A DNA stretch of 64,000 nt from positions 95,340-159,339 of the forward strand of contig DDNP01000020.1 in NCBI GenBank assembly GCA_002341185.1, given 5' to 3'. The first letter of the stretch is position 1. Each line of letters starts with the position of its first letter. The position numbers and the translations under genes were made by a program. Positions 25,529 through 34,424 of the stretch are shown here, one piece after another. The notes beneath the pieces were generated by a model. The model did no database searches and was not told the DNA's origin. It saw only the letters and a list, made by a program, of their open reading frames with translations. This DNA is from Candidatus Neomicrothrix sp. UBA2517. Lineage in GTDB: Bacteria > Actinomycetota > Acidimicrobiia > Acidimicrobiales > UBA8592.

Positions 25529-26548
25529 TCAAAATATTTGGTTTAGTAGTTTTTCTCCACGAAAAAAACGTAACGCATTATCTACAAATAAATTAACAGC
25601 ATTCTTTTCGTAGTCATCAAAAGATACGGAGCAGTGAGGCGAGAGATACAGGTTTGGTGCGTCCCATAAGTCGCTACTGATATGAAGCGGTTCATTCTGA
25701 ACTACATCTATGATGGCGGAACGTAAATGACCATTAGAAAGAAACAGAGCCAGGTCCGACTCAATGACATGAATACCTCTGGCTATGTTAATGAATATGG
25801 ATCCTCTTTTCATCATTGCAAACTTTGATGCATCAAAAAGATTTTCTGTTTCATTGGTTGAAGGCGCAGCCATTAACACCACATCTGACTGCTTGAGAAG
25901 CCTGTCAAGGTCTGAGAATGGAAGAAGTTCATCAACGGTTGATGGACAACCGAGGTCGAAACGACTTCTTATTCCTAAAACGTTCATTTCAAAAGCTTGG
26001 GCACGTTTGGCGACCTCTCCTCCGATCGCACCTACACCGATGATTCCTATCGTTTTGCCCTTAAGCTGATTTCCGAATTTTACTTGCCACGTTTTGGCTA
26101 GCTGCTGCTCGTCCAGAAGGCGTAAGTGTTTCATCTCTTGGAGTAGTCGAGCAAAGACAAATTCAGAAATAGCTGCAGAAGCTATTCCTTTTGCTGTAGA
26201 TAATTTAATTCCAGAATCTTCCAATTCATCACTGCTGATATGGTCATGACCTGCAGATAAACCTTGAACCCATTCAAGATGAGGGAACAAGTCATTAATC
26301 CCGGAGGGAAGGTCCATTGCAACTACTACGTTGCATTCTGACCAATATTCCAGATACTCCTCTGGAATATCTGGTTCGTCAATACAGTTAACATTCAATC
26401 CTTTATTTAATCCTCGCGATGATCTTAGTTCTGTGCTTTCTAGATATGGTGTTAGACGGTATTCAAATGAATATTCGTCAGCTAGAGCTGACAGTTGATT
26501 TCCTTCGGTACGTAAAGGGAATAATACTGCTGTTTTAAAATGCTTCAC
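25529..26548 (-). CDS. D-2-hydroxyacid dehydrogenase family protein (NAD-dependent)
   Basis: A 339-residue D-isomer-specific 2-hydroxyacid dehydrogenase. The cofactor domain shows IGIIGVGAIGGEVAKRA (GxGxxG), SDVVLMAAPSTNET, FINIARG with the substrate-binding Arg, IDVVQNEPL (catalytic Glu region) and LSPHCS with the catalytic His. The N-terminal substrate domain (WVQGLSAGHDHI) is consistent. Such enzymes reduce 2-keto acids to D-2-hydroxy acids; the exact substrate is not visible. It lies between the EchA19-like gene and an SDR gene, both on the other strand. Confidence 0.85.
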   Translation of the reverse strand: MKHFKTAVLFPLRTEGNQLSALADEYSFEYRLTPYLESTELRSSRGLNKGLNVNCIDEPDIPEEYLEYWSECNVVVAMDLPSGINDLFPHLEWVQGLSAGHDHISSDELEDSGIKLSTAKGIASAAISEFVFARLLQEMKHLRLLDEQQLAKTWQVKFGNQLKGKTIGIIGVGAIGGEVAKRAQAFEMNVLGIRSRFDLGCPSTVDELLPFSDLDRLLKQSDVVLMAAPSTNETENLFDASKFAMMKRGSIFINIARGIHVIESDLALFLSNGHLRSAIIDVVQNEPLHISSDLWDAPNLYLSPHCSVSFDDYEKNAVNLFVDNALRFFRGEKLLNQIF

Positions 26549-26620
26549 TTCATACCTCTTTCCGAACTTTGGTCCTTACAAGACTAGCCCTTCTTTCTCC
26601 ATCTCTGATAGAAAGGAACC

Positions 26621-27484
26621 GTGAATGAACAAAATAAAACTGTTATTATCACTGGGGGCGCAAGCGGGATAGGAAAATCACTAGCCTTTTGTTTTGGCAA
26701 AAAAGGCGACGAAATAGTGATTGGTGATGTTGAAGAACGCGCTTTAGATGGCGCTATTGCAGAACTCGAATCCAAAGGAATTTCTTCGACAGGGATGCTA
26801 TTGGATGTATCGGACGGAGACTCATTCAAATCCTTTGCTAACGAGGTATTCTCTAAATTTTCTCCTCCCTACGTCCTCTGTTTAAATGCTGGAGTTGGAG
26901 CTGGCGGTTCAATATCCGAATCCAGTATTCTTGATTGGGAATGGGTCTTGGGCGTTAATCTATGGGGAGTTATTAACGGCTTAAATGCTTTTCTTCCCGA
27001 ATTGGAGCGTAATAACCAAGGTCACCTTATCTTTACATCATCAATTGCTGGCCATCTCTCTTATCCCAACATGGGCCCCTACAATGCATCCAAACATGCA
27101 GTACTTACTATTGCAGAAACTCTTCACTTCGAATTATTAGAGAAGGGTTCGGAGGTTGGCGTCAGTGTACTTTGTCCTGGATTAGTGAAAACGAACATCC
27201 TTGATAGCGACAGGAATAGACCAGAAGCACTTACTAGCAGGAATACTTTAGATAACTACAGAGATGAGGACATGCGAAAGCAAATGGTGAGAGAGATTTA
27301 CGATTTAGCCATACACCCTGATCAAGTTGCAGAGCTCGTCTTTAAAGCAGTCGACGCAAATCAGTTCTACATCTTTACTGATAACACCTTTGATGACGCT
27401 ATTAAGAACAGGCATAGGAACATAGAAACTGCAACAAACCCAACCCTCACCGCCGACTTGGTTGAGGAACATTTAAATGACTGA
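26621..27484 (+). CDS. SDR family oxidoreductase
   Basis: A 287-residue short-chain dehydrogenase. It starts with a GTG (26621) a few bases after AAGGAA. TGGASGIG lies near residues 11-18, VIGDVEERAL has Asp after beta-2, LCLNAGVGAGG carries NAG, the catalytic Ser is in FTSSIAG, and YNASK is the Tyr-x3-Lys. The C-terminal part (about 190-287: VLCPGLVKTNI, AIHPDQVAELVFKAVDAN, FYIFTDN) is longer than the simple FabG type and resembles the SDR group that modifies lipophilic alcohols. It sits 27 bases before mycothione reductase, possibly co-transcribed. The substrate is unknown. Confidence 0.8.
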   Translation: MNEQNKTVIITGGASGIGKSLAFCFGKKGDEIVIGDVEERALDGAIAELESKGISSTGMLLDVSDGDSFKSFANEVFSKFSPPYVLCLNAGVGAGGSISESSILDWEWVLGVNLWGVINGLNAFLPELERNNQGHLIFTSSIAGHLSYPNMGPYNASKHAVLTIAETLHFELLEKGSEVGVSVLCPGLVKTNILDSDRNRPEALTSRNTLDNYRDEDMRKQMVREIYDLAIHPDQVAELVFKAVDANQFYIFTDNTFDDAIKNRHRNIETATNPTLTADLVEEHLND

Positions 27485-27511
27485 GTATGAATATAGAAGC
27501 AAATTCCTCGT

Positions 27512-28879
27512 ATGAGTATCTACGATCTGATCATTATCGGTACCGGATCTGGAAATACAATCATAACTCCACAGTATGATGATTTAAATATTGCGATTAT
27601 CGAGAAGGGTACTTTTGGTGGAACTTGCCTTAATCGAGGATGTATACCTTCTAAAATGCTCGTCTATGTAGCAGACCTCTTATCGGAGATATCACGTGCA
27701 ACTGAGCTGGGAGTGACAGCAGAAGACGTTAGAGTAAATTGGCCAGAAATACAGAATCGCATTTTTGGACGCATCGACCCGATAGCTAATTCAGGGGAAG
27801 CTTATCGAAAGGATCTCCCAAACGTAACAGTTCTGAACGAGGAAGCTTCTTTTGTTTCTCAAAATGAAATACATGTTGGTGAGAATATAATTCGTGGTGA
27901 CCAAATCGTTATTGCGACTGGGGCTGTTCCTCTAATACCTGATATTGATGGACTATCTGATATTCCCTTTTATACCTCCGATTCGATTATGCGAATAAAG
28001 GAACTACCGAAACGCTTAGCGGTTATCGGTGGTGGCTATATTTCTACAGAACTATCACATGTTTTCAGTGCTTTCGGCTCTGAAGTGGTAATGCTCGTCA
28101 GGGGCGATTCTCTGTTAACAAACGAAGATTTTTCGATCCAAGAACGTTTTGTTGATGCATTTCAGAAGAGAGTGGATTTACGGCTTAAGACTACTGTCAC
28201 TGAAGTGCAACAAGATGGTAGCGGAATAGAGATTAAATATGCCGGGACAACATCTGGTTCACTTTACGCAGATGCGGTCCTGATAGCTACGGGGCGACTA
28301 CCAGATCTTAATTCCCTTAACGTCAGAGCAGCGAACATAGATACACGTAATGGTTATGTATGGACAGACCGGAATATGCGTACATCTGTCAACAACATAT
28401 GGGCTCTAGGAGATGTCACTAACCCTAATCAACTTAAACATACTGCAAATGCTGAGGCAAGAGTTATTTCTCATAACATTATAAATGAGGACTTAATTGA
28501 TGTTGATCTATCTCCTATCCCGCATGCGGTCTTTTCGAATCCTCAGATCGCTTCTGTCGGAATGACCGAACAGCAGTTAAATCATGAGGGAATTAGATAC
28601 GTTTCTGCGATAGAAGAGTACAGTAGCGTTGCTTACGGATGGGCTATGGAAGATAACACTGGATTATGCAAGATTATTGCAGATCCGGCAACAGGTCTGA
28701 TCCTAGGAGCTCACATTCTCGGACCACAAGCCTCGACATTAATTCATCAATTGATACAAGGCATGAAATTTGGTCAGACGGTTAAGGATCTAGCAAGCGG
28801 ATTTCTTTATGTCCACCCTGCGTTAAGTGAAGTTATTGAGAATGCACTCCTCAAAGTTCTTTCATTATGCGACCTGTGA
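27512..28879 (+). CDS. mtr: Mycothione reductase
   Basis: A 455-residue flavoprotein disulfide reductase that regenerates mycothiol, the main low-molecular-weight thiol of actinobacteria, using NADPH. It begins YDLIIIGTGSGNTI, contains the redox disulfide CLNRGC (Cys 39 and 44) with IPSKML, FGRIDPIANSGEAYR, RLAVIGGGYIS, WALGDVTNPNQLKH, YGWAMEDNTG, and the C-terminal VHPALSEVIENALL with the His-Pro and Glu of the active site. The GSGNTI and FGRIDPIA features separate mycothione reductase from lipoamide dehydrogenase and mercuric reductase. Its presence supports the actinobacterial origin and redox chemistry compatible with a selenoprotein at 40786. Confidence 0.88.
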   Translation: MSIYDLIIIGTGSGNTIITPQYDDLNIAIIEKGTFGGTCLNRGCIPSKMLVYVADLLSEISRATELGVTAEDVRVNWPEIQNRIFGRIDPIANSGEAYRKDLPNVTVLNEEASFVSQNEIHVGENIIRGDQIVIATGAVPLIPDIDGLSDIPFYTSDSIMRIKELPKRLAVIGGGYISTELSHVFSAFGSEVVMLVRGDSLLTNEDFSIQERFVDAFQKRVDLRLKTTVTEVQQDGSGIEIKYAGTTSGSLYADAVLIATGRLPDLNSLNVRAANIDTRNGYVWTDRNMRTSVNNIWALGDVTNPNQLKHTANAEARVISHNIINEDLIDVDLSPIPHAVFSNPQIASVGMTEQQLNHEGIRYVSAIEEYSSVAYGWAMEDNTGLCKIIADPATGLILGAHILGPQASTLIHQLIQGMKFGQTVKDLASGFLYVHPALSEVIENALLKVLSLCDL

Positions 28880-28915
28880 AAATCCCTAAACGTAAGATTT
28901 CATTATTTAATGGAC

Positions 28916-28937
28916 AGCAGTTCAGCCGTAAACTGCT
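28916..28937 (+). promoter_or_regulatory. Short perfect hairpin between mtr and aroC
   Basis: AGCAGTT (28916-28922) and AACTGCT (28931-28937) form a 7-base stem with an 8-base loop, 13 bases before the aroC start codon. No T-run follows, so it is not a typical terminator. It may be a translational or operator element for aroC, or chance. Confidence 0.3.
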
Positions 28938-28950
28938 CTAACATGATTAA

Positions 28951-30036
28951 ATGAGTAGTTCATTTGGTTCAATATTTAAAATACATACATTTGGGGAGTC
29001 GCATGGGCCTGCCGTCGGTGTTGTGATTGATGGGTGCCCCCCTCGCCTGCCAATAACCACTGACGAAATCCAGCTTGATTTAGATAGGCGAAGACCTGGG
29101 CAAAGTCGGCTGGTGACTCAACGAGATGAAGAAGACTCTGTCGAGATAGTTAGTGGTTGGAAGGATGGCCTCACTTTAGGGACACCAATCGCTTTGCTCG
29201 TCAGAAACAAAGACCATCAGAGTGGAGCTTACGATCATTTAAAGGACCTTTATCGACCTTCCCACGCAGATTTCACAACCGATAAGAAATATGGCATTAG
29301 AGCTCATGAAGGTGGAGGCCGATCAAGCGCAAGGGAAACAATTGGGCGCGTAGCCGCAGGTGCGGTTGCTAGAAAGCTTATTTTGGAATCATCTCAGATT
29401 GAAGTTCTGGCTTGGGTTCATCAGATACACCAAATAAGTGGTTCATATGAAAACGCTAATATTAAATTAGATGATGTTGAATCTTCACCTACTCGTTGCC
29501 CTGACCCTGAGGCAGCTTCAGCAATGGTTGAGGCTATAGAGAAGGCTCGGAAAGATGGAGACAGCCTTGGTGGAATAATATGTTGCCGTATCACTAATGT
29601 TCCAGTTGGATTAGGAGATCCAGTTTTCGCTAAATTAGAAGCTGAACTCGCAAAAGCTATGCTGAGCCTCCCCGCCTCAAAGGGATTCGACATAGGTAGC
29701 GGCTTTTCCAGTGCGGACTTAACTGGTAGCGAACATAATGATCCGTTCATTCTTTCTGAATCTGGGGAAATAACCACTGCGACAAATTACTCAGGCGGAA
29801 TTCAAGGAGGCATATCGAATGGGGAAAATATCAATTTTCGAGTTGCCTTCAAACCCACTGCAACAATAGCCTCTGCCCAGAATACAGTTACGACTGGTGG
29901 AGAAGAAATCAAAGTTAAAGCTAAAGGTAGGCATGATCCATGCGTCCTTCCAAGAGCAGTACCTATGGTAGAAGCTATGGCCTGCTTAGTCTTGGGCGAT
30001 GCATTGCTTCGTCAAGCAACAGTTGATTACCTCTAA
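28951..30036 (+). CDS. aroC: Chorismate synthase
   Basis: A 361-residue enzyme for the last common step of aromatic amino acid synthesis, turning EPSP into chorismate with reduced FMN. Signature segments are FGESHGPAVGVVIDGCPP at the N-terminus, RRPGQSRLVTQRDEED, HEGGGRSSARETIGRVAAGA, GGIQGGISNGENI and RHDPCVLPRAVPMVEAM near the C-terminus, so the active-site His and Asp regions are complete. The length is typical. The stop overlaps the convergent gcvT stop by 4 bases. No other aromatic pathway gene is in the window. Confidence 0.96.
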   Translation: MSSSFGSIFKIHTFGESHGPAVGVVIDGCPPRLPITTDEIQLDLDRRRPGQSRLVTQRDEEDSVEIVSGWKDGLTLGTPIALLVRNKDHQSGAYDHLKDLYRPSHADFTTDKKYGIRAHEGGGRSSARETIGRVAAGAVARKLILESSQIEVLAWVHQIHQISGSYENANIKLDDVESSPTRCPDPEAASAMVEAIEKARKDGDSLGGIICCRITNVPVGLGDPVFAKLEAELAKAMLSLPASKGFDIGSGFSSADLTGSEHNDPFILSESGEITTATNYSGGIQGGISNGENINFRVAFKPTATIASAQNTVTTGGEEIKVKAKGRHDPCVLPRAVPMVEAMACLVLGDALLRQATVDYL

Positions 30037-31118
30037 CTATTCACTTGACCTTTGTAGAATGGCGTGGCTGCAACCGTAGCTTCCATTTCGCTACTCCGAC
30101 CAACTATCTGAACCTTATCACCAACTAAAGTTTTAGATGGCAACATCGCGAGCGCAATTCCGCACTCAAGCATTGGGGAATAGTTTCCGCTGGTAATTAC
30201 CCCTACCTCCTGGCCGTCTTTGGTTATAATTTGTCCAGATCTAGGAGGCCTCCTTCCATTAGCCACGATCCCAAATAATTTCCTTTGCACACCATTTTGT
30301 AATTGGTTTTCGATTGCAGGTCTTCCCCTGAAATCTCTTTTCGTCATCGCTACTACCCATTTTAAATCAGCTTCGAGAGAAGTAATCTCTGCAGTAAGTT
30401 CATTGCCATGTAATGGGAGAGCTGCCTCGAGTCGCAACGTATCTCTCGCTCCAAGCCCAGCTGGAGTTGCGCCAGCACTAACCAAGTCAGACCATAGCTC
30501 TTCAGCTACGTCTAACGGTACAGAAATCTCTAATCCATCTTCTCCTGTGTATCCTGTTCCAGCAGCTATTAAAGAATAATTCATATAAGTAACTTTTCCG
30601 ATACAAAACCGTTGTATCAACGATAGTTTTTCAGATACTTTTCCTAGAACTTCTCGTGCTTTCGGTCCCTGAACAGCTATCACCGCTCGTTGGTGGGTTG
30701 TATCAGAGGCATGAACCTCGCCTTGAAAACTTTCAAAGGCAGAACTGACTCTTTGAGTGTTTGATGCGTTAGGCATAATCTCAAACACTGAATCGTCTAT
30801 CCACCAAATTATGACATCGTCAATTACCCCACCCAAATCATTTAAAAAATGACTGTATTGTGCTTTCCCAGGGTCAATCCGGTTTAAATCGTTTGTAAAG
30901 GTTTCTTGAATAGCTTGAAATGCATCTCCACCTGTGACCCTAAGAGTTCCCAAATGGGATACGTCAAAGATTGCGGCTTCCGCTCGGCAGGCTTTGTGTT
31001 CTTGCAATGTTCCAGTTGTATAAGATAGCGGCATTAGCCATCCACCGAATTCAGCAAATTTAGCTTCACAACTTTTGTGTATGTTATGAAGTGGTGATCT
31101 ATGAAGTGACTCAGTCAC
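30033..31118 (-). CDS. gcvT: Aminomethyltransferase (glycine cleavage T protein)
   Basis: A 361-residue T protein that transfers the methylene group from aminomethyl-lipoyl-GcvH to tetrahydrofolate, releasing ammonia. It shows LHNIHKSCEAKFAEFGGWLM near the N-terminus, FDVSHLGTLRVTGGDA, GYTGEDGLEISV, and ARDTLRLEAALPLHGNEL with the catalytic Asp. I take the GTG at 31118, 7 bases after the stop of the upstream merR gene; a TTG at 31163 would overlap merR by 38 bases and add 15 residues. Neither has a strong binding site, so the start is uncertain. It is the last gene of the gcvH-garA-merR-bfn-merR-gcvT cluster. Confidence 0.93.
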   Translation of the reverse strand: MTESLHRSPLHNIHKSCEAKFAEFGGWLMPLSYTTGTLQEHKACRAEAAIFDVSHLGTLRVTGGDAFQAIQETFTNDLNRIDPGKAQYSHFLNDLGGVIDDVIIWWIDDSVFEIMPNASNTQRVSSAFESFQGEVHASDTTHQRAVIAVQGPKAREVLGKVSEKLSLIQRFCIGKVTYMNYSLIAAGTGYTGEDGLEISVPLDVAEELWSDLVSAGATPAGLGARDTLRLEAALPLHGNELTAEITSLEADLKWVVAMTKRDFRGRPAIENQLQNGVQRKLFGIVANGRRPPRSGQIITKDGQEVGVITSGNYSPMLECGIALAMLPSKTLVGDKVQIVGRSSEMEATVAATPFYKGQVNS

Positions 31119-31125
31119 GGAGTTC

Positions 31126-31608
31126 TTAACTTCCCGTTTGAGCACGCTCTGGAGAATTTGCAATCAAACCTTTATCTGCTGGGCGCAATTCCACTATTGC
31201 CGAGTCAATTTCTTCTTTGACTGTTGCGAGGGGAAGAATGTTTAGAACTCCTTGCCCTTTTTGAAGAATGTCAATTAGTTCATCTCCACTTTTGACGAGA
31301 ACTGTCTTATTCCCAGAAATGACTAGATTCGCTTTAGTAACATCCTGGTCAAGATTTTCTTTGAGAAAGTCAAATATTTCACGAATCTTCTCTACCTTAA
31401 TTCCCCCATCAATTAAATTCTTGATGACTCGGAGTTCAAGGAGATCTTTATATGAGTATCTCCTTCGGCTACCGCTACCTTTACCCTTTTGAATTGAAGG
31501 AGAGATCAGTTCGGTGCGGGTCCAATAATCTAGCTGACGGTAGGATATTCCCACGATTTCAGTTGCTTTTTTACCCGAAAATGACATTTCGACGTTTGAT
31601 TGTTTCAT
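31126..31608 (-). CDS. MerR-family transcriptional regulator (Rv1830-like)
   Basis: A 160-residue regulator with an N-terminal MerR winged helix (about 12-80): ATEIVGISYRQLDYWTRTEL, then SRRRYSYKDLLELRVIKNLI. A helical region (GGIKVEKIREIFDFLKENL) and a sensor or dimer segment follow. By position and sequence it corresponds to the second MerR gene of the mycobacterial garA region, which is next to the bifunctional nuclease gene. There it affects cell growth and division genes; I infer a similar global role. A 102-base gap separates it from the nuclease gene, so it may have its own promoter. Confidence 0.85.
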   Translation of the reverse strand: MKQSNVEMSFSGKKATEIVGISYRQLDYWTRTELISPSIQKGKGSGSRRRYSYKDLLELRVIKNLIDGGIKVEKIREIFDFLKENLDQDVTKANLVISGNKTVLVKSGDELIDILQKGQGVLNILPLATVKEEIDSAIVELRPADKGLIANSPERAQTGS

Positions 31609-31710
31609 TGTTGCCTTTCTTTAATGACATTGCAGAAATTACGTCGTTGTAAGTAGTAAGAGTGTAAGGAGAAATTTCTCTTAAACCAACTTTGCTTCGT
31701 TGAGATTTAT

Positions 31711-32199
31711 CTAAGAAGAGAAATCCTCGGGGCTTACATCATCTAGAAAATCTCGAAATTCTGACAGTACATCCTCTTCGGAATCGTTATTTTCTTCATG
31801 AATTTCATGCCCCGCTGACGCTAGTACTTCCTCTTCGGCATATATCGGAGAGGACATTCGCACAGCTAAGGCAATAGCGTCACTGGGCCTACTGTTTATG
31901 GTTTTTGTTCCTTCAGTTGTTTCAACGTGGATCTCAGCATAAAAAGTTTTATCAGCTATTTCAGTGACAACTACTTTCGTCAACGATGCATTCATTTCTT
32001 TCAAGGCAGTTGCGAAGAGGTCATGAGTCATAGGCCGAGGGGGGGTATCATTTCTCAGGTACAGGTCAATAGCATTAGCTTCCGCATTGCCTATGAAGAT
32101 TGGCAAAACTAACCCTCTCTCATTATTCTCACGTAAAAGAATAATCGGGGCTGGGCCAGGCAACTCTACTCTTACTCCGACCAACTCCATTTCGATCAT
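31711..32199 (-). CDS. Bifunctional nuclease family (DUF151) protein
   Basis: A 162-residue DUF151 protein. Family marks are MELVGVRVELPGPAPIILL, RGLVLPIFIGNAEANAI, RPMTHDLFATALKEM, AEIHVETTEGTKTINSRP and SDAIALAVRMSSPIYAEEEV, all intact. A Glu/Asp-rich tail follows (about 135-162). The family is widespread beside garA and MerR genes in actinobacteria; some relatives are reported to have nuclease activity, but a role in vivo is not established. It lies between the two merR genes. Confidence 0.9.
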   Translation of the reverse strand: MIEMELVGVRVELPGPAPIILLRENNERGLVLPIFIGNAEANAIDLYLRNDTPPRPMTHDLFATALKEMNASLTKVVVTEIADKTFYAEIHVETTEGTKTINSRPSDAIALAVRMSSPIYAEEEVLASAGHEIHEENNDSEEDVLSEFRDFLDDVSPEDFSS

Positions 32200-32253
32200 A
32201 CTGAAAAGATAACGGGATTTTGCTGAAAATACTCAGAGTTATTCAAGCAAATA

Positions 32254-32919
32254 CTAGTCGTTCCCATATAGTGATCTTCGCAGAAGCAATGTCTTTAGTT
32301 CATTAGTCAATCTCGCAAGCTCCACTACAGCTTGAGTTGCTTTTTTGCCCTTCAAACCTGTTAGTCGCTGATCAATCAAAAGTGCCTCAGCATCGGCTCC
32401 TCTTTTTATATGTCTAAGGTGCCTTGGCTCTATTCCATAAGAATAAAACCTTGAGACAATTTGAGTTACGAATAGATCATCAGAATTGTACATTTCACCT
32501 ACTGGCTGTTTTCTGTTTGGCAATATCCCATATGAAACCAGTTCATTAAGTGTTTCTTGAGACAGCCCGGTTCTTTTCAGGATTTCGACTTCAGTAAATT
32601 CAAGTGAATCGTCTGGTGGCGAAGACGGGTCAAGTTGAGGTAGCTGAAATCTATCTATACTCCCAAACCCCTTTTCGCCAACTAGCCTTTCTTTAATAAC
32701 TTTTAGCGGAAGGAAGTGATCTCGCTGAAGAGTAAGTATCCATTTAAGATGGTTTAAGTCCTTTTCGCTGTAACGTCTGTAACCGGAGGTGGACCTTTCA
32801 GGGTTTAGTAAACCCTTACTTTCGAGAAAGCGCACTTTAGAAATTGAAATATCGGGAAAATCAATCTCTAATGCCTTAACCAATTTCCCTATAGAAAAGT
32901 ATGAAGCAGTTGCCTCCAC
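32254..32919 (-). CDS. MerR-family transcriptional regulator (Rv1828-like)
   Basis: A 221-residue MerR protein. The N-terminal winged helix (FSIGKLVKALEIDFPDISIS, KVRFLESKGLLNPERSTSGY, RRYSEKDLNHLKWILTLQRD) is followed by a region with VEILKRTGLSQETLNELVSY. The C-terminal domain (about 145-221: SDDLFVTQIVSRFYSYGIEP) is helical and ends in a long helix with basic residues. The sequence and position after garA match the Rv1828-type regulator. Its start codon overlaps the garA stop by 1 base, indicating coupling. Target genes are not visible here. Confidence 0.88.
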   Translation of the reverse strand: MEATASYFSIGKLVKALEIDFPDISISKVRFLESKGLLNPERSTSGYRRYSEKDLNHLKWILTLQRDHFLPLKVIKERLVGEKGFGSIDRFQLPQLDPSSPPDDSLEFTEVEILKRTGLSQETLNELVSYGILPNRKQPVGEMYNSDDLFVTQIVSRFYSYGIEPRHLRHIKRGADAEALLIDQRLTGLKGKKATQAVVELARLTNELKTLLLRRSLYGND

Positions 32920-33296
32920 TATTTACTTTCTTGAAAAAATACAAGTTTAAATTTACCTATCTGAAGCACATCACCTGGAGCCAATTGCTCGCTTGACTCT
33001 ATTTGGCGTTGATTCAGGTATGTTCCATTCAAGGAACCGACATCCTTGACTCTCCCTACATTCTCAGATAGCGATACCTCAGCATGCCGTCTTGACACTG
33101 TTATGTCATCGAAGAAAATGCTGCTTTCAGGGTGCCTCCCTAGAGTTGAAACTCCTTGTTCAAGAATATATTTTGATCCGGCTATAGGCCCATCGGTCAC
33201 TACAAAACCTGCAGAGATGGAATTTTCTTCAGCACTTGCTATCGCCTCTAGTGAGAGCGTTTCAGTGGGCTCCTCATTTACTATTTCCTCAGACAT
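32919..33296 (-). CDS. garA: FHA-domain protein, GarA-like
   Basis: A 125-residue forkhead-associated protein. The FHA domain (about 45-122) has TLGRHPESSIFFDD, TVSRRHAEVSL and VGSLNGTYLN with the phosphothreonine-binding Arg, Ser and Asn residues. In mycobacteria GarA is phosphorylated in an N-terminal ETT motif and then controls 2-oxoglutarate dehydrogenase and glutamate metabolism. Here the N-terminus reads PTETLSLE, so only the first Thr of the pair is kept. Order with gcvH upstream and merR downstream equals the mycobacterial layout. The regulatory role is inferred from that family. Confidence 0.88.
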   Translation of the reverse strand: MSEEIVNEEPTETLSLEAIASAEENSISAGFVVTDGPIAGSKYILEQGVSTLGRHPESSIFFDDITVSRRHAEVSLSENVGRVKDVGSLNGTYLNQRQIESSEQLAPGDVLQIGKFKLVFFQESK

Positions 33297-33677
33297 TTAT
33301 CCTTCTACCAATTCACGATATTGATTGGGTGTAAGTAGAGCATGAGTAGTCGTATCATTGGTCACTTGAATAACAAATATCCACCCTTCCCCATAGGGGT
33401 CGTTATTTAGCAATTCAGGCGATTCATCTAACTCTTCATTGATCTTTATAATTTCCCCTTCAAGTGGAGCATAGATATCGGAAACAGATTTAGTTGATTC
33501 CACCTCAGTCACTGTTTCACCGACCATTACTACTTTACCGGTTGCGGGAATATCAACGAAAACAACGTCGCCGAGGGCATCTTGAGCATAATCCGTGATA
33601 CCAACTTTGGCTTCGCCGTTACTAATAAGAACCCATTCATGATCAGTTGTGTACTGAAGATTCTCCGGAATATTCAT
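33297..33677 (-). CDS. gcvH: Glycine cleavage system H protein
   Basis: A 126-residue lipoyl carrier that shuttles the aminomethyl group between P, T and L proteins. It starts IPENLQYTTDHEWV, includes VGITDYAQDALGDVVFVDIP, and carries the lipoylated Lys at residue 63 in VESTKSVSD, followed by YAPLEGEI and NNDPYGEGWIFVI. All conserved positions are present and the length is typical. It is the first gene of the garA cluster; its ATG is preceded by a 96-base gap that should hold the promoter. No glycine riboswitch is seen here, unlike at gcvP. Confidence 0.95.
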   Translation of the reverse strand: MNIPENLQYTTDHEWVLISNGEAKVGITDYAQDALGDVVFVDIPATGKVVMVGETVTEVESTKSVSDIYAPLEGEIIKINEELDESPELLNNDPYGEGWIFVIQVTNDTTTHALLTPNQYRELVEG

Positions 33678-33773
33678 AAAATGATCTTACAGCATCTATA
33701 GTGAATTTTGAATTCAGAAGATTCAATAGAGGGATAAACGAGATCCTTTACTATTTGATAGCCACCGATCATA

Positions 33774-34379
33774 TTAAAGCATTTCCTCCCTTTCTTCTTT
33801 AAGCGCAGCTTTAGCTAGTGGAATATATCCAAATGCAGCAAAATAATGCAGAGCTAGTGACGGTATTCCAATGGCATAAGCCAGTATTTCATAAACTATC
33901 GACTGTGTTCCTGCCACAGAAGCTGAAAATAAAAATAAGGGGAATGCAAACATCAAGCCGAAACTACTCGTTTTGCCAACCCAAGTTACAGTCAGAGCTC
34001 GTGCCCCTAACGCTCCTAAAATCAATGCCGCTACTGCTACTATCCCCTCACGTATTAGAGTCAATATTGCAAACCACAATGACACTGATCCATCAATCAT
34101 CATTGTAAATACTGCGACTAAAAACATTATCCTGTCTGCGGTTGGGTCAAGCACTTTTCCAAGTTCCGATTCTTGATTGAATGTTCTAGCAATCCAACCA
34201 TCGACCCAATCTGTAGCTCCCAAAATCGAGAGCAGAATAGCTGCTGCCAATGGGCGCTCCTCACCTATCAGAAGCCAAACAAAAATTGGCACTGCCCCCA
34301 AGCGGAGAATGGATACCAAATTAGGAATTGTGTAAATGTTATCCCGCCATCTTTCTTGGTATTGATTGTGCTCGCTCAT
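33774..34379 (-). CDS. pgsA: CDP-alcohol phosphatidyltransferase (PgsA-like)
   Basis: A 201-residue membrane enzyme of phospholipid synthesis. The CDP-alcohol transferase motif is complete: D57-x2-D-G-x2-A-R-x8-G-x3-D-x3-D82 in the text DWVDGWIAR...GKVLDPTADR. About five or six membrane segments follow the usual layout. The best general assignment is CDP-diacylglycerol-glycerol-3-phosphate 3-phosphatidyltransferase, as is common next to this cluster, but the acceptor alcohol (glycerol phosphate, inositol phosphate or another) is not proved. It lies 96 bases before gcvH on the same strand. Confidence 0.85.
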   Translation of the reverse strand: MSEHNQYQERWRDNIYTIPNLVSILRLGAVPIFVWLLIGEERPLAAAILLSILGATDWVDGWIARTFNQESELGKVLDPTADRIMFLVAVFTMMIDGSVSLWFAILTLIREGIVAVAALILGALGARALTVTWVGKTSSFGLMFAFPLFLFSASVAGTQSIVYEILAYAIGIPSLALHYFAAFGYIPLAKAALKEEREEML

Positions 34380-34424
34380 TTACTTAGCATACGCTTATGT
34401 TCACGAACTGAAAAATAGGAAATC

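Noticed and set aside
27512..28879. Dihydrolipoamide dehydrogenase (L protein of glycine cleavage)
   Set aside because: GSGNTI at the N-terminus and FGRIDPIANSGEAYR, with YGWAMED, mark mycothione reductase rather than lipoamide dehydrogenase.
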